Below, one piece after another: positions 11,798 through 19,995 of a stretch of 64,000 bases of DNA (the stretch's first letter is position 1; the number at the start of each line of letters is the position of its first letter). The DNA is taken from contig JBFWMG010000020.1 of assembly GCA_050251715.1 (NCBI GenBank), forward strand, positions 1 through 64,000, read 5' to 3'. A program made the position numbers and the translations under genes. Below the pieces are notes generated by a model, which worked only from the letters and a program-made list of their open reading frames with translations, searched no databases and had not been told where the DNA came from. The stretch comes from JBFWMG01 sp050251715. GTDB taxonomy: Bacteria; Desulfobacterota; Desulfovibrionia; Desulfovibrionales; Desulfovibrionaceae.

Positions 11798-12325
11798 ATG
11801 CGTAAAATCCTTCTCTTTCTGGCGGTCATGACTCTGCTTCTGCCTTCCCTGGCCTCGGCCGTCGAAGTCAAAATAGGCCTTGTGAACATGCAGAAGGTCA
11901 TGGCGGAGTCCGAACCCGGCCAGCAGGCACGCAACGAGTTGCAGAAGAAGCTGGAAAACATCAAGAACTCCCTTGATGTGGAAAAGGCCGCCATCGCCAA
12001 GATGCAGGAAGACATGCAGAAGCAGGCCATGGTGCTGTCGCAGGAAGCCAAGACCGACAAGGAAATCGAGTTCAAGCGCCGCGTGCGCGACTACCAGGAC
12101 GCCGCGCAGAACTACCAGCGCAAGCTTCAGGTGGAGGAATCCAAGCTCACCAAGCCCCTGGCCGAACTCATCATGAAGGCGGTCAACGACTACGCCGTGG
12201 CCAACAACTTCAGCATGATCCTGGATTCCGCCAGCAGCGGCCTGGTGTGGGCGCACAAGGAGACGGATCTCACCCGCCTGCTCATCGTGGAAGTGAACCG
12301 CGCCTGGCGCGCCACCAAGCAGTAG
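11798..12325 (+). CDS. skp: Periplasmic chaperone, OmpH/Skp family
   Basis: 175-aa secreted chaperone that holds unfolded outer-membrane proteins for BamA. Signal peptide at residues 1–21 (ILLFLAVMTLLLPSLASA). The mature start VKIGLVNMQKVMAESEPGQQA is the family's conserved beta strand, followed by a long charged coiled coil (residues about 45–125) that would form the tentacle arms. The start has AAGGAG seven bases upstream. A 144-base gap separates it from bamA, so it may have its own promoter, but its place between bamA and lpxD is the common arrangement. Confidence 0.93.
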   Translation: MRKILLFLAVMTLLLPSLASAVEVKIGLVNMQKVMAESEPGQQARNELQKKLENIKNSLDVEKAAIAKMQEDMQKQAMVLSQEAKTDKEIEFKRRVRDYQDAAQNYQRKLQVEESKLTKPLAELIMKAVNDYAVANNFSMILDSASSGLVWAHKETDLTRLLIVEVNRAWRATKQ

Positions 12326-12343
12326 CCCACGCGGCGGGGTCGT

Positions 12344-13387
12344 ATGAAACTCAAGGATCTGGCCAACACCCTTGGCCTTGCCCTGCGGGGCGAGGACAGG
12401 GGTGATGCGGCCATTACCGGGGTCAATACCCTGGACAAGGCCGGTCCCGGCGAAATCAGCTTCCTGGCCAACCCCAGGTACGCCGACCTGCTGCCCGGCT
12501 GCCGCGCCACGGCCGTCATCGTGGACGAGGCGCACGCGGATCAGGCGGCCACGGCGCTTGTCAGCCCCACCCCGTATCTCGCCTTTGCCCGCGCCGTGCA
12601 GCTGTTCGCCACGCCGCAGGGATGCATGCGGGGGATAAGCCCCCTCGCCTGCCTCCACGCCGAGGCGTCGGTCGATCCGTCCTGTACGGTCTACCCCTTT
12701 GCCTTTGTGGGCGCGGGGGCCGAGGTGGGCGCGGGCACCACACTCTTTCCGGGCGTCTATATTGGCGAAAATTGCCATGTGGGCGCGGGGTGCGTCCTGT
12801 ATCCCAACGCCACGCTCATGGCGGGCACACAGCTTGGCGACCGCACCATCGTGCACGCCGGAGCGGTGCTTGGCAGCGACGGCTTTGGCTATGCGCCCGG
12901 CCCGAACGGACTGGAAAAAATCCCCCAGGTGGGCATCGTGGGCGTGGGCAGCGACGTGGAGATTGGCGCCAACACGGCCATTGACCGCGCCGCGCTCGGC
13001 GTCACCGCCATCGGCTCCGGCTGCAAGATCGACAACCTCGTGCAGGTCGGCCACAACGTGGAAATCGGCCCCCACTCCATCATCGTGTCCCAGGTCGGCA
13101 TCTCCGGCTCCACCAAGGTGGGCAAGGGCGTGACCATGGCCGGACAGGTGGGCGTGGCCGGGCATCTCAAGATAGGCGACGGCGCGACCATCGGCCCCAA
13201 ATCCGGCATTGCCAAGGATGTGCCTCCCGGTGTGACCATGGGCGGCATCCCCGCCGTGGACCAGGGCACCTACATGCGCACCCTGGCGCTCATGCCCAAG
13301 TTTCCGGACATGGCCCGCCGCCTGAACCGCCTGGAAAAAGAACTCAGCGCCCTCAAGGCCGCGCTTGCCCAAGGAGACACCGAATGA
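12344..13387 (+). CDS. lpxD: UDP-3-O-(3-hydroxyacyl)glucosamine N-acyltransferase
   Basis: Third step of lipid A synthesis: N-acylation of UDP-3-O-acyl-glucosamine with a hydroxyacyl-ACP. 347 aa. The N-terminal uridine-binding domain (residues about 20–100, GVNTLDKAGPGEISFLANPRY) is followed by left-handed beta-helix hexapeptide repeats (about 110–310). The catalytic His region is in IDNLVQVGHNVEIG, and NTAIDRAALGVT is a family signature. A C-terminal helix (MARRLNRLEKELSAL) completes the trimer. It overlaps fabZ by 4 bases. Confidence 0.97.
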   Translation: MKLKDLANTLGLALRGEDRGDAAITGVNTLDKAGPGEISFLANPRYADLLPGCRATAVIVDEAHADQAATALVSPTPYLAFARAVQLFATPQGCMRGISPLACLHAEASVDPSCTVYPFAFVGAGAEVGAGTTLFPGVYIGENCHVGAGCVLYPNATLMAGTQLGDRTIVHAGAVLGSDGFGYAPGPNGLEKIPQVGIVGVGSDVEIGANTAIDRAALGVTAIGSGCKIDNLVQVGHNVEIGPHSIIVSQVGISGSTKVGKGVTMAGQVGVAGHLKIGDGATIGPKSGIAKDVPPGVTMGGIPAVDQGTYMRTLALMPKFPDMARRLNRLEKELSALKAALAQGDTE

Positions 13388-13848
13388 CCGAGACCGGCGT
13401 CAAGAGCATCCGCATCGGGGAGATCATGGATCTGCTCCCCCACCGCTACCCCTTTCTGCTCGTGGACCGCATCGTGGAATATGTACCCGGCCAAAGCCTG
13501 ACCGCGTATAAGAACGTGACCATCAACGAGCCGTTCTTTCAGGGACATTTTCCCAATGCGCCGGTGATGCCGGGCGTACTCATCCTGGAGGCGCTGGCCC
13601 AGGCGGGCGGCCTGCTGGTCTGCCTGTCCGCGCCCGAACCGCTGGTCAACAAGCTGTTCATGTTCACCGGCATCGAAAAAGTCCGCTTCCGCAAGCCCGT
13701 GGTGCCCGGCGACCAGCTCATGCTGCGCTGTTTCGACATCAAGCAGCGCATGCAGTTGTCCAAGATGACCGCCCAGGCGACCGTGGACGGCACGCTGGTG
13801 TGCGAGGCCGTGCTGTCCGCCGCCGTCATCGACAAGGAGAACGTGTAA
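13384..13848 (+). CDS. fabZ: 3-hydroxyacyl-ACP dehydratase FabZ
   Basis: Dehydrates 3-hydroxyacyl-ACP in fatty-acid elongation and so competes with LpxA and LpxD for hydroxyacyl-ACP. 154 aa, hot-dog fold. The motif HRYPFLLVDRI and the catalytic helix FQGHFPNAPVMPGVLILEAL (His and Glu) are intact. Start ATG overlaps the lpxD stop as ATGA, and lpxA begins on the base after its stop, so the three are translationally coupled. Confidence 0.97.
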   Translation: MTETGVKSIRIGEIMDLLPHRYPFLLVDRIVEYVPGQSLTAYKNVTINEPFFQGHFPNAPVMPGVLILEALAQAGGLLVCLSAPEPLVNKLFMFTGIEKVRFRKPVVPGDQLMLRCFDIKQRMQLSKMTAQATVDGTLVCEAVLSAAVIDKENV

Positions 13849-14652
13849 ATGGCCCGCAACATCCACCCCTCCGCGGTGGTGCATCCCGACGCGGTCATTG
13901 CCGACAACGTGACCATCGGGCCCGCAGCGGTCATCGAGGACAAGGTGCGCATTGGCGAGGGCACGGTCATCGACGCCTTTGCCAAGATCATGTCCCACAC
14001 CTCCATGGGCAAGGGCAACCGCGTCCATTCCTATTCCTGCGTGGGAGGCGAGCCGCAAGACCTCAAGTTCCATGGCGAGCCCAGCACCCTGGAGATCGGC
14101 GACGACAACGTCATCCGCGAATTCGCCACCCTGCACCGGGGCACCGAGGGCGGCGGCATGGTCACCCGCATCGGCAACGGCTGCCTGCTCATGGCCTACA
14201 CCCACGTGGCGCACGACTGCATCCTGGGCAACGGGGTCATCATGTCCAATGCGGCCAGTCTGGCCGGTCACGTGACCATCCACGACCACGCCATCATCGG
14301 CGGCATGAGCGGCGTGCACCAGTTCGTGCATGTGGGCGCGCACTCCTTTCTGGGCGGCATGAGCGGCCTGGCGCAGGATCTGCCCCCGTACATGCTGGCC
14401 GTGGGCAACCGCGCGGTGATGCACGGCCCCAACGCCGTGGGACTGCGCCGCCTCAAGGTGTCGCAGGACACCATCCGCGCCCTGCGCTCCGCGTACAAGC
14501 GGCTTTTCCGCTCCGAGCTGCCCCGCCAGGAGGCGCTGGAGGAAGTGGAATACGAATGGGGCCAGCATCCCGAGATCAAGGCGCTGGTGGATTTCGTGCG
14601 CAACAGCGAACGCGGCGTAACCTCGGCGGACAAGTCGGACGAGGAAACCTAG
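13849..14652 (+). CDS. lpxA: Acyl-ACP:UDP-GlcNAc O-acyltransferase
   Basis: First step of lipid A synthesis: adds a hydroxyacyl chain to UDP-GlcNAc. 267 aa, the normal length. Hexapeptide-repeat beta-helix over residues about 1–185, with the catalytic His in LMAYTHVAHDCILG and the family segment GGMSGVHQFVHVGAHSFLGG. The C-terminal helical domain carries NAVGLRRLKVSQDTIRALRSAYKRLFR. The TAG stop codon lies inside the CTAG end of a palindromic repeat element (copy 1). Confidence 0.97.
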   Translation: MARNIHPSAVVHPDAVIADNVTIGPAAVIEDKVRIGEGTVIDAFAKIMSHTSMGKGNRVHSYSCVGGEPQDLKFHGEPSTLEIGDDNVIREFATLHRGTEGGGMVTRIGNGCLLMAYTHVAHDCILGNGVIMSNAASLAGHVTIHDHAIIGGMSGVHQFVHVGAHSFLGGMSGLAQDLPPYMLAVGNRAVMHGPNAVGLRRLKVSQDTIRALRSAYKRLFRSELPRQEALEEVEYEWGQHPEIKALVDFVRNSERGVTSADKSDEET

Positions 14653-14755
14653 AGCGTCCCAACTTTGAAAACGATGAGACGCTCTTATGCATTTTGTTGA
14701 AATAATGCTTCATTATTTCAAATCCTCGCATTATTTCAATGCTAACATGCGCTAG
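14649..14755 (-). repeat. CTAG-bounded three-hairpin repeat, copy 1
   Basis: Element of 107 bp bounded by CTAG (14649–14652 and 14752–14755). The left CTAG contains the lpxA stop codon. Three hairpins: AGAGCGTC/GACGCTCT (14651–14658 with 14678–14685), TTGAAATAAT/ATTATTTCAA (14697–14706 with 14712–14721), and GCATT/AATGC (14728–14742 region). It is inverted relative to copies 2, 3 and 4. Base changes against the other copies keep the first stem paired (A–T replaced by G–C). Confidence 0.9.
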
Positions 14756-14793
14756 CCCGCGCCAACGGATGCGGCCCGCGTGGTGGAGCAAGC

Positions 14794-15612
14794 ATGACCC
14801 CCAAGCCCCCCATCGGCCTTATCGCCGGTTCCGGCCAGTTTCCGGTGCTGGCCGCGCGCGGGGCGCGCGGCCAGGGCCATGGCGTGGTGATCGTGGGATT
14901 CGAGGGCTATTCCGATCCCGGCCTTGCCCGCGAATGCGACCACTTTCACATGGTCAAGCTGGGCCAGATCGGCAAGGTCATCCGTTTTTTCAAGACGCAC
15001 GGCGCCTGCCGCGTGGCCTTTGCCGGAGCGGTCAACAAACCGCGCGCCCTCTCCCTGCGGCCCGATGCCCGGGCCATCAAGATCCTTTTTTCCCTCGCGC
15101 ACAAGGGTGACGACACCCTGCTCCGGGCCGTGGCCGCCGAATTCGAGCGCGAGGGCTTGCCCGTGTTCCAGGCGGCGGAACTGGTACCGCAACTGCGCGC
15201 GCCCGAGGGCGTCTTGACCGCGCGCGCCCCCTCGGACGCGGAGCGCGATGATCTGCGCTTTGGCTGGAACACGGCCAAGGCCGTGGGCGCGCTGGACATA
15301 GGCCAGTGCCTGGTGGTGAAAAAGGGCGTGGTGGCGGCGGTGGAGGCCATCGAGGGCACGGACGCGGCCATTGCCCGTGGCGGCGAATTGGCTGGCGCGG
15401 GCTGCGTGGTGGTCAAGACGGTCAAGCCCGGCCAGGACGAGCGCCTGGATCTGCCTTCGGTGGGCCTGGGCACGGTACGGGCCTGCGTCGCGGCCCGTGT
15501 GACCTGCCTGGGCATCGAGGCGGGCAAGACGCTCTTTTTCGATCCCGAGGCGAGCCTGCGCGAGGCGGATGCGGCCGGCCTGGCCATCGTGGGCCTGACG
15601 CAAGCCCCCTAG
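14794..15612 (+). CDS. lpxI: UDP-2,3-diacylglucosamine pyrophosphatase LpxI
   Basis: Fourth step of lipid A synthesis: hydrolyses UDP-2,3-diacylglucosamine to lipid X and UMP. LpxI replaces LpxH in many non-gamma proteobacteria. 272 aa. The N-terminal Rossmann-like domain opens with IGLIAGSGQFPVLAARGA. The C-terminal domain has the signature VKPGQDERLDLPSVG, which contains the Asp needed for activity in characterised LpxI. It follows lpxA across a repeat element, so it may be partly uncoupled from the rest of the lipid A operon. Confidence 0.95.
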   Translation: MTPKPPIGLIAGSGQFPVLAARGARGQGHGVVIVGFEGYSDPGLARECDHFHMVKLGQIGKVIRFFKTHGACRVAFAGAVNKPRALSLRPDARAIKILFSLAHKGDDTLLRAVAAEFEREGLPVFQAAELVPQLRAPEGVLTARAPSDAERDDLRFGWNTAKAVGALDIGQCLVVKKGVVAAVEAIEGTDAAIARGGELAGAGCVVVKTVKPGQDERLDLPSVGLGTVRACVAARVTCLGIEAGKTLFFDPEASLREADAAGLAIVGLTQAP

Positions 15613-16015
15613 CCCCGGCCACCCACAGCCTCCCCTTCTTCTTCGGACAATCCCCCATTCCGCTGGTCTGCCGCTGGGCGAGCCGTCTCGTGCGCCCCCT
15701 GTCATCGCGCATCCCGCGCAGATCACGTTGCGGTGCAAATCGCAGCGTTTTTTGGCACTGCGCCGGGCACCCGGCGCGGCGCATTCCGGTCCGCGTCCGG
15801 AGCTTCCCCACCACACCTGGCGACCTATTCAACTAGCTGGTTTAACATACTTTTTGCTGCATGCAGCCGTACCGCCCCAAGGCCTACATTTTTGCACACG
15901 GCAACGCCGTTTTGCATAACTCACGAAGAATTCAAACAATTCTCTTTACACAACACACAACAGGCTGTAATATGACTATAAGCCTATACCGCACTCCATT
16001 ATCAGGAGAGGACAC
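15613..16015 (+). promoter_or_regulatory. Intergenic region with strong promoter and upstream palindrome
   Basis: No gene is visible in this 403-bp gap. Its second half is strikingly AT-rich for this genome. A near-consensus promoter, TTTACA (15945–15950), 17 nt, TAATAT (15968–15973), points at the Cys-rich gene at 16016. A perfect palindrome AGAATT-CAAAC-AATTCT (15927–15943) abuts the −35 box on the upstream side and is a candidate activator or repressor site. Confidence 0.65.
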
Positions 16016-16228
16016 ATGCCTATCTGCCAATCGCAAATCATCAAGCGCTGCTGTTCCGACGCGGCATGCCATTACGGCGTGTTCGAAATATGCTCCATCA
16101 ACGAATGCTCGGACACCACAACCTGCCCCATGTGCGGCGCAGCCATGAAGCAGTCGCCCCTGTTCGAGGAATCACAGACGACCTTCCCTGAAATAGAAAT
16201 AAAGGAACACGCGCCGCACGCCAGATGA
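16016..16228 (+). CDS. Small cysteine-rich protein, 70 aa
   Basis: Not recognised. AGGAGAGGACAC gives a good ribosome-binding site and a strong promoter lies just upstream. The product has eight Cys in its first 40 residues: C4, CC at 12–13, C18, C26, C31, and a CPMC knuckle at 37–40, with His at position 19, consistent with one or two zinc or iron-sulfur sites. No signal peptide or membrane helix. The C-terminal 30 residues are acidic and look flexible. Likely a cytoplasmic metal-binding or zinc-ribbon protein, possibly stress or metal induced; that role is a guess from composition and promoter only. Confidence 0.75.
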   Translation: MPICQSQIIKRCCSDAACHYGVFEICSINECSDTTTCPMCGAAMKQSPLFEESQTTFPEIEIKEHAPHAR

Positions 16229-16264
16229 CGACACGCCGCGCCGCCTCATAACCCCGCCGCGACC

Positions 16265-16422
16265 CAGGCCGCCATTATAATTCGGTCATTGCGCCTGTTG
16301 CATCATGATGCCTTGCAGCAGGCCGACCCAGGCCGCCATCACGACGCGGCCGCCGCGCCGCAGGCCGCCATTATGATTCGGTCATTGCGCCTGTTGCATC
16401 ATGATGCCTTGCAGCAGGCCGA
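16265..16422. repeat. 62-bp direct duplication spanning a gene 3' end
   Basis: Units at 16265–16326 and 16361–16422 are identical except for one base (ATAATTC against ATGATTC). They are separated by 34 bp that include a further CCAGGCCGCCAT. The second unit contains the last codons and TGA stop of the DUF1786 gene; the first is an extra copy just downstream of that stop. This looks like a recent local duplication. Confidence 0.92.
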
Positions 16423-17422
16423 AGCAGCCCGCCAGCATCATATCCCCTCCCGGCGCGGGAAACGCGCCGTACCCTTCCAGCATCTTGCGTTGCGGCCCCA
16501 GAATGAACACGGGCGCGAACGCGTCCGCATCCCGGCCCGCCTGCGCCGCGTCCAGCACCAGGCAGCCGTGGCCGCCCTCGTTCAGCACCACGTCGCACGT
16601 GAGCCGTCCCTGCCGGAACGCCTCCAGGTCATGGCGCAGACGCTGCCCCGTCATGGCCCCGGTGTGCTGCTCGTACACCCCCAAAATGCGGTCGTCGCGC
16701 ACCAGGAAGGCCACGACATGGCTGTTGCCCACATTGACCACCAGGATGCCCTTGTCCCTGTTGCGGGCGCGGATGTCCGGCATGAACAGCGCGCCCAGCA
16801 CGGCCGCCGCGCCCGTGTCCGCCACCGGCCCGCCCGTGGACACGGCCAGGGTGGCCAGGCGGGTCAAGGCGGCGGGCGGTGACGCGAAAAGGAGCTGCTC
16901 CACCCGTCCGTCCGTCTCGCGCAAAAAACCTTCCCACAGTTTGAAGCGGCCCACACGGTTGCTGCGTCCGGGATGGAAGCCGTGGTCCTGCACCGCGGCC
17001 AGCACCAGATCCGGGTAGGGAAGCCCCGCCGCGCCCAGGAGCGCCCGCCAAAAGCCGGGCTCGTAATCCGCCAGATGCACCGGGCAGTACCCGTCCGGCG
17101 CGCGCTCGGCCAGTGCGATGCCCTGCGCCTCGAGCCGGGTGATGTCGTCCGCAATGGCCAGCGCGGCCACCGGATGCGTGGCGACCTTGAAGCCCGCCTG
17201 CATGTGCGCCTGCAGGGCGCGGAAAAACCCGCCGCCCATGTTGGAGCCGTGCAGGAAGATGTGGCGGCCCGCCTTGGTCAGTTCCTGGATACGCTTGCCC
17301 ACGTAGCGCGCGGGTGCGGGCAGCACGAACTTGGGGCAATTCTCCAGCTCCCGGTCCGGCATGAAATACAGGACATCCTGCGTGCCGCTACCGATGTCCA
17401 GACACAAGATATTGCGATGCAT
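16382..17422 (-). CDS. DUF1786-family protein (predicted actin/Hsp70-fold ATPase)
   Basis: 346-aa protein of the DUF1786 family, which has been noted in genomes near pyruvate formate-lyase activating enzymes but has no established function. The N-terminal NILCLDIGSGTQDVLYF is a phosphate-1-type loop of the actin/Hsp70 ATPase fold, and a second glycine-rich segment, GILVVNVGNSHVVAFLV, matches phosphate-2. FLHGSNMGGG and LNEGGHGC are other conserved-looking patches. Start: ATG at 17422 with GGGGGAG upstream; an adjacent GTG at 17425 is also possible. Divergent from the next gene. Its 3' end has been duplicated downstream. Confidence 0.88.
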   Translation of the reverse strand: MHRNILCLDIGSGTQDVLYFMPDRELENCPKFVLPAPARYVGKRIQELTKAGRHIFLHGSNMGGGFFRALQAHMQAGFKVATHPVAALAIADDITRLEAQGIALAERAPDGYCPVHLADYEPGFWRALLGAAGLPYPDLVLAAVQDHGFHPGRSNRVGRFKLWEGFLRETDGRVEQLLFASPPAALTRLATLAVSTGGPVADTGAAAVLGALFMPDIRARNRDKGILVVNVGNSHVVAFLVRDDRILGVYEQHTGAMTGQRLRHDLEAFRQGRLTCDVVLNEGGHGCLVLDAAQAGRDADAFAPVFILGPQRKMLEGYGAFPAPGGDMMLAGCFGLLQGIMMQQAQ

Positions 17423-17523
17423 CACGTCTTCTCCCCCTGGCTGGCCGCTATCGCTTGATAAGCGCGGCCTGTTTCAGCTACGGTCGCTTCTGCCCACGTC
17501 CATGACTTGCAAGGAACCCGTCC

Positions 17524-18399
17524 ATGCGCATTCTGTTCGGCATCTGCCACTACTTCAGCCCCGATGGCGGCCGGCACGCCTCTTTGGCCACAAATCCCAA
17601 GCCGCGCATCGCCGCGCTCACGCGCCAGATCACGGCCCTGCATCAACTCTATGGACCGGGCCAATGCATCCTGGACATCACGACCAAGACCGCCCTGCCC
17701 GCCGGCCATGCCGAGCCCTCGCATATCGACGTCGTGGTCTGCACCACCAAGGGCAGGCACCTGCTCGGCTCCCTGCCGCTGCCCCCATCCATGTACAGCG
17801 AGCGCGCCTCGGACGCCGCGCCCATGTTCCTGGGCTACGAATGCCAGGAATTGTTCCGGGAGCGGCTGGGCGGCTACGACTACTACTGCTATCTCGAGGA
17901 TGACCTCATCCTGCACGACCCATGGTTCTTCTACAAGATCGGCTGGTTTTCGCGCAATGTGGGCAACGTGGCCCTGTTGCAACCCAACCGCTACGAGGCG
18001 CCTGCCACCGGCGCCTTCAAGCGCGTGTACGTGGACGGGGAAACCAGGCCGCAGGTCACGGCCCGCTTCCAGGATGTCTCCGTACAGCCCGAAGTGAAGG
18101 CACGGATCCTGGATCTGCCCGTGTCCATGCGGCGCGTGCGCAACCCCCACTCCGGCTGCTATTTCCTCAATGCGGCGCAGATGGAGCACTGGACGCGCCA
18201 GCCGTATTTCTGCGACCGCGCCGACGACTTCATCAGTCCCCTGGAGTCGGCGGCCAGCCTGGGCATCATGCGCACGTTCCGGGTCTACAAGCCCGCTCCG
18301 GCCAACGCGGCCTTTCTGGAGATCGAACACGCGGGCACGGGCTTTGCCTCGCTCATCGGCAACCAGATCGCCATCCATCCCAGCCTGAAACCCGCCTGA
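17524..18399 (+). CDS. Glycosyltransferase-like protein, GT-A type
   Basis: 291 aa, not assignable to a named family. The centre has YDYYCYLEDDLILHDPWFFY, which looks like the acidic metal-binding EDD/DxD segment of GT-A glycosyltransferases, followed by NPHSGCYFLNAAQMEHW, reminiscent of acceptor-side segments of such enzymes. No membrane helix and no signal peptide. The start has AAGGAA at good spacing. It faces another glycosyltransferase gene (convergent, 18533–19807) next to a type I secretion pair, so a role in surface glycan or exported glycoprotein assembly is plausible but unproven. Confidence 0.8.
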   Translation: MRILFGICHYFSPDGGRHASLATNPKPRIAALTRQITALHQLYGPGQCILDITTKTALPAGHAEPSHIDVVVCTTKGRHLLGSLPLPPSMYSERASDAAPMFLGYECQELFRERLGGYDYYCYLEDDLILHDPWFFYKIGWFSRNVGNVALLQPNRYEAPATGAFKRVYVDGETRPQVTARFQDVSVQPEVKARILDLPVSMRRVRNPHSGCYFLNAAQMEHWTRQPYFCDRADDFISPLESAASLGIMRTFRVYKPAPANAAFLEIEHAGTGFASLIGNQIAIHPSLKPA

Positions 18400-18532
18400 C
18401 ACGGTGCGGCCAGGCGGCGGACGCCTCGTGCCGCGCCCTCACAATGAGCGGATACGCATTGTGGGAACAAGACATTAGTGGAGTTATTTTTCCCTTAACT
18501 CACCGGCGGGATGCCGCTTCAAGGGCGCGGCC

Positions 18533-19807
18533 CTAGGTGGCGGCCCGCTGCGGGTCCGCGCCGGGAACAAGCGGCACGCCTTCCATGGGCGGCTTGCGCT
18601 GGGCCACGTTGACCACCATGCGCAGGTGCCCCGGCAACAACCTGGCAAGATCGAAGCGGTCCACGATGGTGCGCCGCGCCGCCTCGCGGATGGCGCGCTT
18701 GCGGTCCGGGTCGTCCAGCACCTCGCCCACGCGCGCCGCGATCTGCTCGGGCGAGAAGAAATCCACCAGCAGGCCGTTCACATCGTTGCGCACCACCTCG
18801 CGCACGGGCGCGGTGTCCGACGCCACCACGCAGCAGCCGCAGCTCATGGCTTCGAGCATGGACCACGACAGCACAAAGGGGCGCGTCAGATAGATGTGCG
18901 CGTGCGAGGCCTGCAACAGCCGCTTGTATTGCCCGTAGGGCAGCGATCCCACGAAATGCACCCGCGACATGTCCAGATCCAGGGTGTCGAGCATGCGCTG
19001 CTTGTACGTCTCGCCCTCGGGCAGTTGCCTGCCGTAGCTCACCCGGTCCGATCCCGCTATGACCACATGGCAGCGCGGCCTCTTCTTGAGCAGTATTTCC
19101 GTGGCCCGCATGAACTGCGGGAACCCCCGGTACGGCTCCATGCCCCGCGTGGCATAGGTCACGATCTCCTGCTCCAGCGACAGGTCGAGGTCCGGCAGCA
19201 CCATGGTCTGCCCCGGCATGGGTGCGAAATAGGTGGTGTCGATGCCGTCGTGGCGCACCGCTATCTTGCCGTGGAACTCCCGGGGGAACTGCGCCTTTTG
19301 CCAATGCGTGGGGCTGTATCCCATGTCGCAGGCGGCCAGGTCGATGAGGATGGGCGCGTTCTTCGCCCGGATGTGCAAGAGGGTGCGCTCGGTGAGGGGT
19401 TCCGACGGGTCGAAATCCGCATCCGAACCAAAGGCGCGGTAGTACCATTCAAAGAAACAGACAAAAGGGATCTTGGGAAAGGCGTCCTTGACGAACATGG
19501 TGGTGCCCCAGCCGGAATGGCCCACCACGATGTCGGGCGTGAACCCCCGCTTGGCCATGTCCTTGGCCAACACGTAAAAGGCCTCGCCCTTCATCAGCGC
19601 CTCGGTGAAATGCCGCGTCATGAAGGGCGTGCCCTCGTCCGGCCCCTTCTTGAGGCCGAAAACAGCCTTTTCCACGCCGGGAATCTTCCATTCCGGGCGT
19701 TCGTTCATGGTGGCGAACACCACCCGATGCTGCTTGTTGGAGCCAAAGGCGGCGGCCATGTGCCGGAACTGGGCAGGGAAGTTGGGATGGAGAAAGAGTA
19801 TGTTCAT
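18533..19807 (-). CDS. Glycosyltransferase, GT4/group 1 family
   Basis: 424-aa GT-B glycosyltransferase. The N-terminal MNILFLHPNFPAQFRHMAAAF is the usual start of a group 1 subfamily and decides the start at 19807; an in-frame ATG three codons earlier also exists. The C-terminal Rossmann half carries HIYLTRPFVLSWSMLEAMSCGCCVVASDTAPVREV, the nucleotide-sugar-binding E-x7-E-type region with the conserved GCCVV segment. Donor and acceptor are unknown. It lies downstream of the secretion genes on the same strand, separated from them by repeat copy 2. Confidence 0.9.
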   Translation of the reverse strand: MNILFLHPNFPAQFRHMAAAFGSNKQHRVVFATMNERPEWKIPGVEKAVFGLKKGPDEGTPFMTRHFTEALMKGEAFYVLAKDMAKRGFTPDIVVGHSGWGTTMFVKDAFPKIPFVCFFEWYYRAFGSDADFDPSEPLTERTLLHIRAKNAPILIDLAACDMGYSPTHWQKAQFPREFHGKIAVRHDGIDTTYFAPMPGQTMVLPDLDLSLEQEIVTYATRGMEPYRGFPQFMRATEILLKKRPRCHVVIAGSDRVSYGRQLPEGETYKQRMLDTLDLDMSRVHFVGSLPYGQYKRLLQASHAHIYLTRPFVLSWSMLEAMSCGCCVVASDTAPVREVVRNDVNGLLVDFFSPEQIAARVGEVLDDPDRKRAIREAARRTIVDRFDLARLLPGHLRMVVNVAQRKPPMEGVPLVPGADPQRAAT

Positions 19808-19888
19808 GCGGGCCATGCGGGGTTGCGGCCCGAGCCTGGGCCTGGTTCGCGGCATGATCGCGTCATGCCCTCGGCCAAACGTGCCGGA

Positions 19889-19995
19889 CTAGCGCTTTGT
19901 AACATTGAAGCAATGTTGCAAGTTGAAATAATGAAGCATTATTTCAACAAAATGCATAAGAGCATCTAAACTTTCTCAAAGTTACGATGCTCTAG
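19889..19995 (+). repeat. CTAG-bounded three-hairpin repeat, copy 2
   Basis: 107 bp bounded by CTAG at 19889–19892 and 19992–19995; the right CTAG contains the stop codon of the minus-strand membrane fusion protein gene. Hairpins: ACATTG/CAATGT around 19902–19916, GTTGAAATAAT/ATTATTTCAAC, and AGAGCATC/GATGCTCT, the last with an extended inner stem AACTTT-CTC-AAAGTT. The first stem differs from copies 3 and 4 by a compensated G–C to A–T pair. Confidence 0.9.

Noticed and set aside
14651..14685. Plain intrinsic terminator after lpxA
   Set aside because: The stem is real but is part of a larger repeated element with three hairpins and has no U-run, so it is reported as a repeat.
16382..16598. 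Start of a different gene in the duplicated region
   Set aside because: The frames in 16265–16422 come from the duplicated 3' end of the DUF1786 gene and have no start signals of their own.
18440..18463. Hairpin CACAATG/CATTGTG between two convergent genes as terminator
   Set aside because: Only 7 bp with a 10-nt loop and no U-run; too weak to call, though its position between convergent genes is suggestive.
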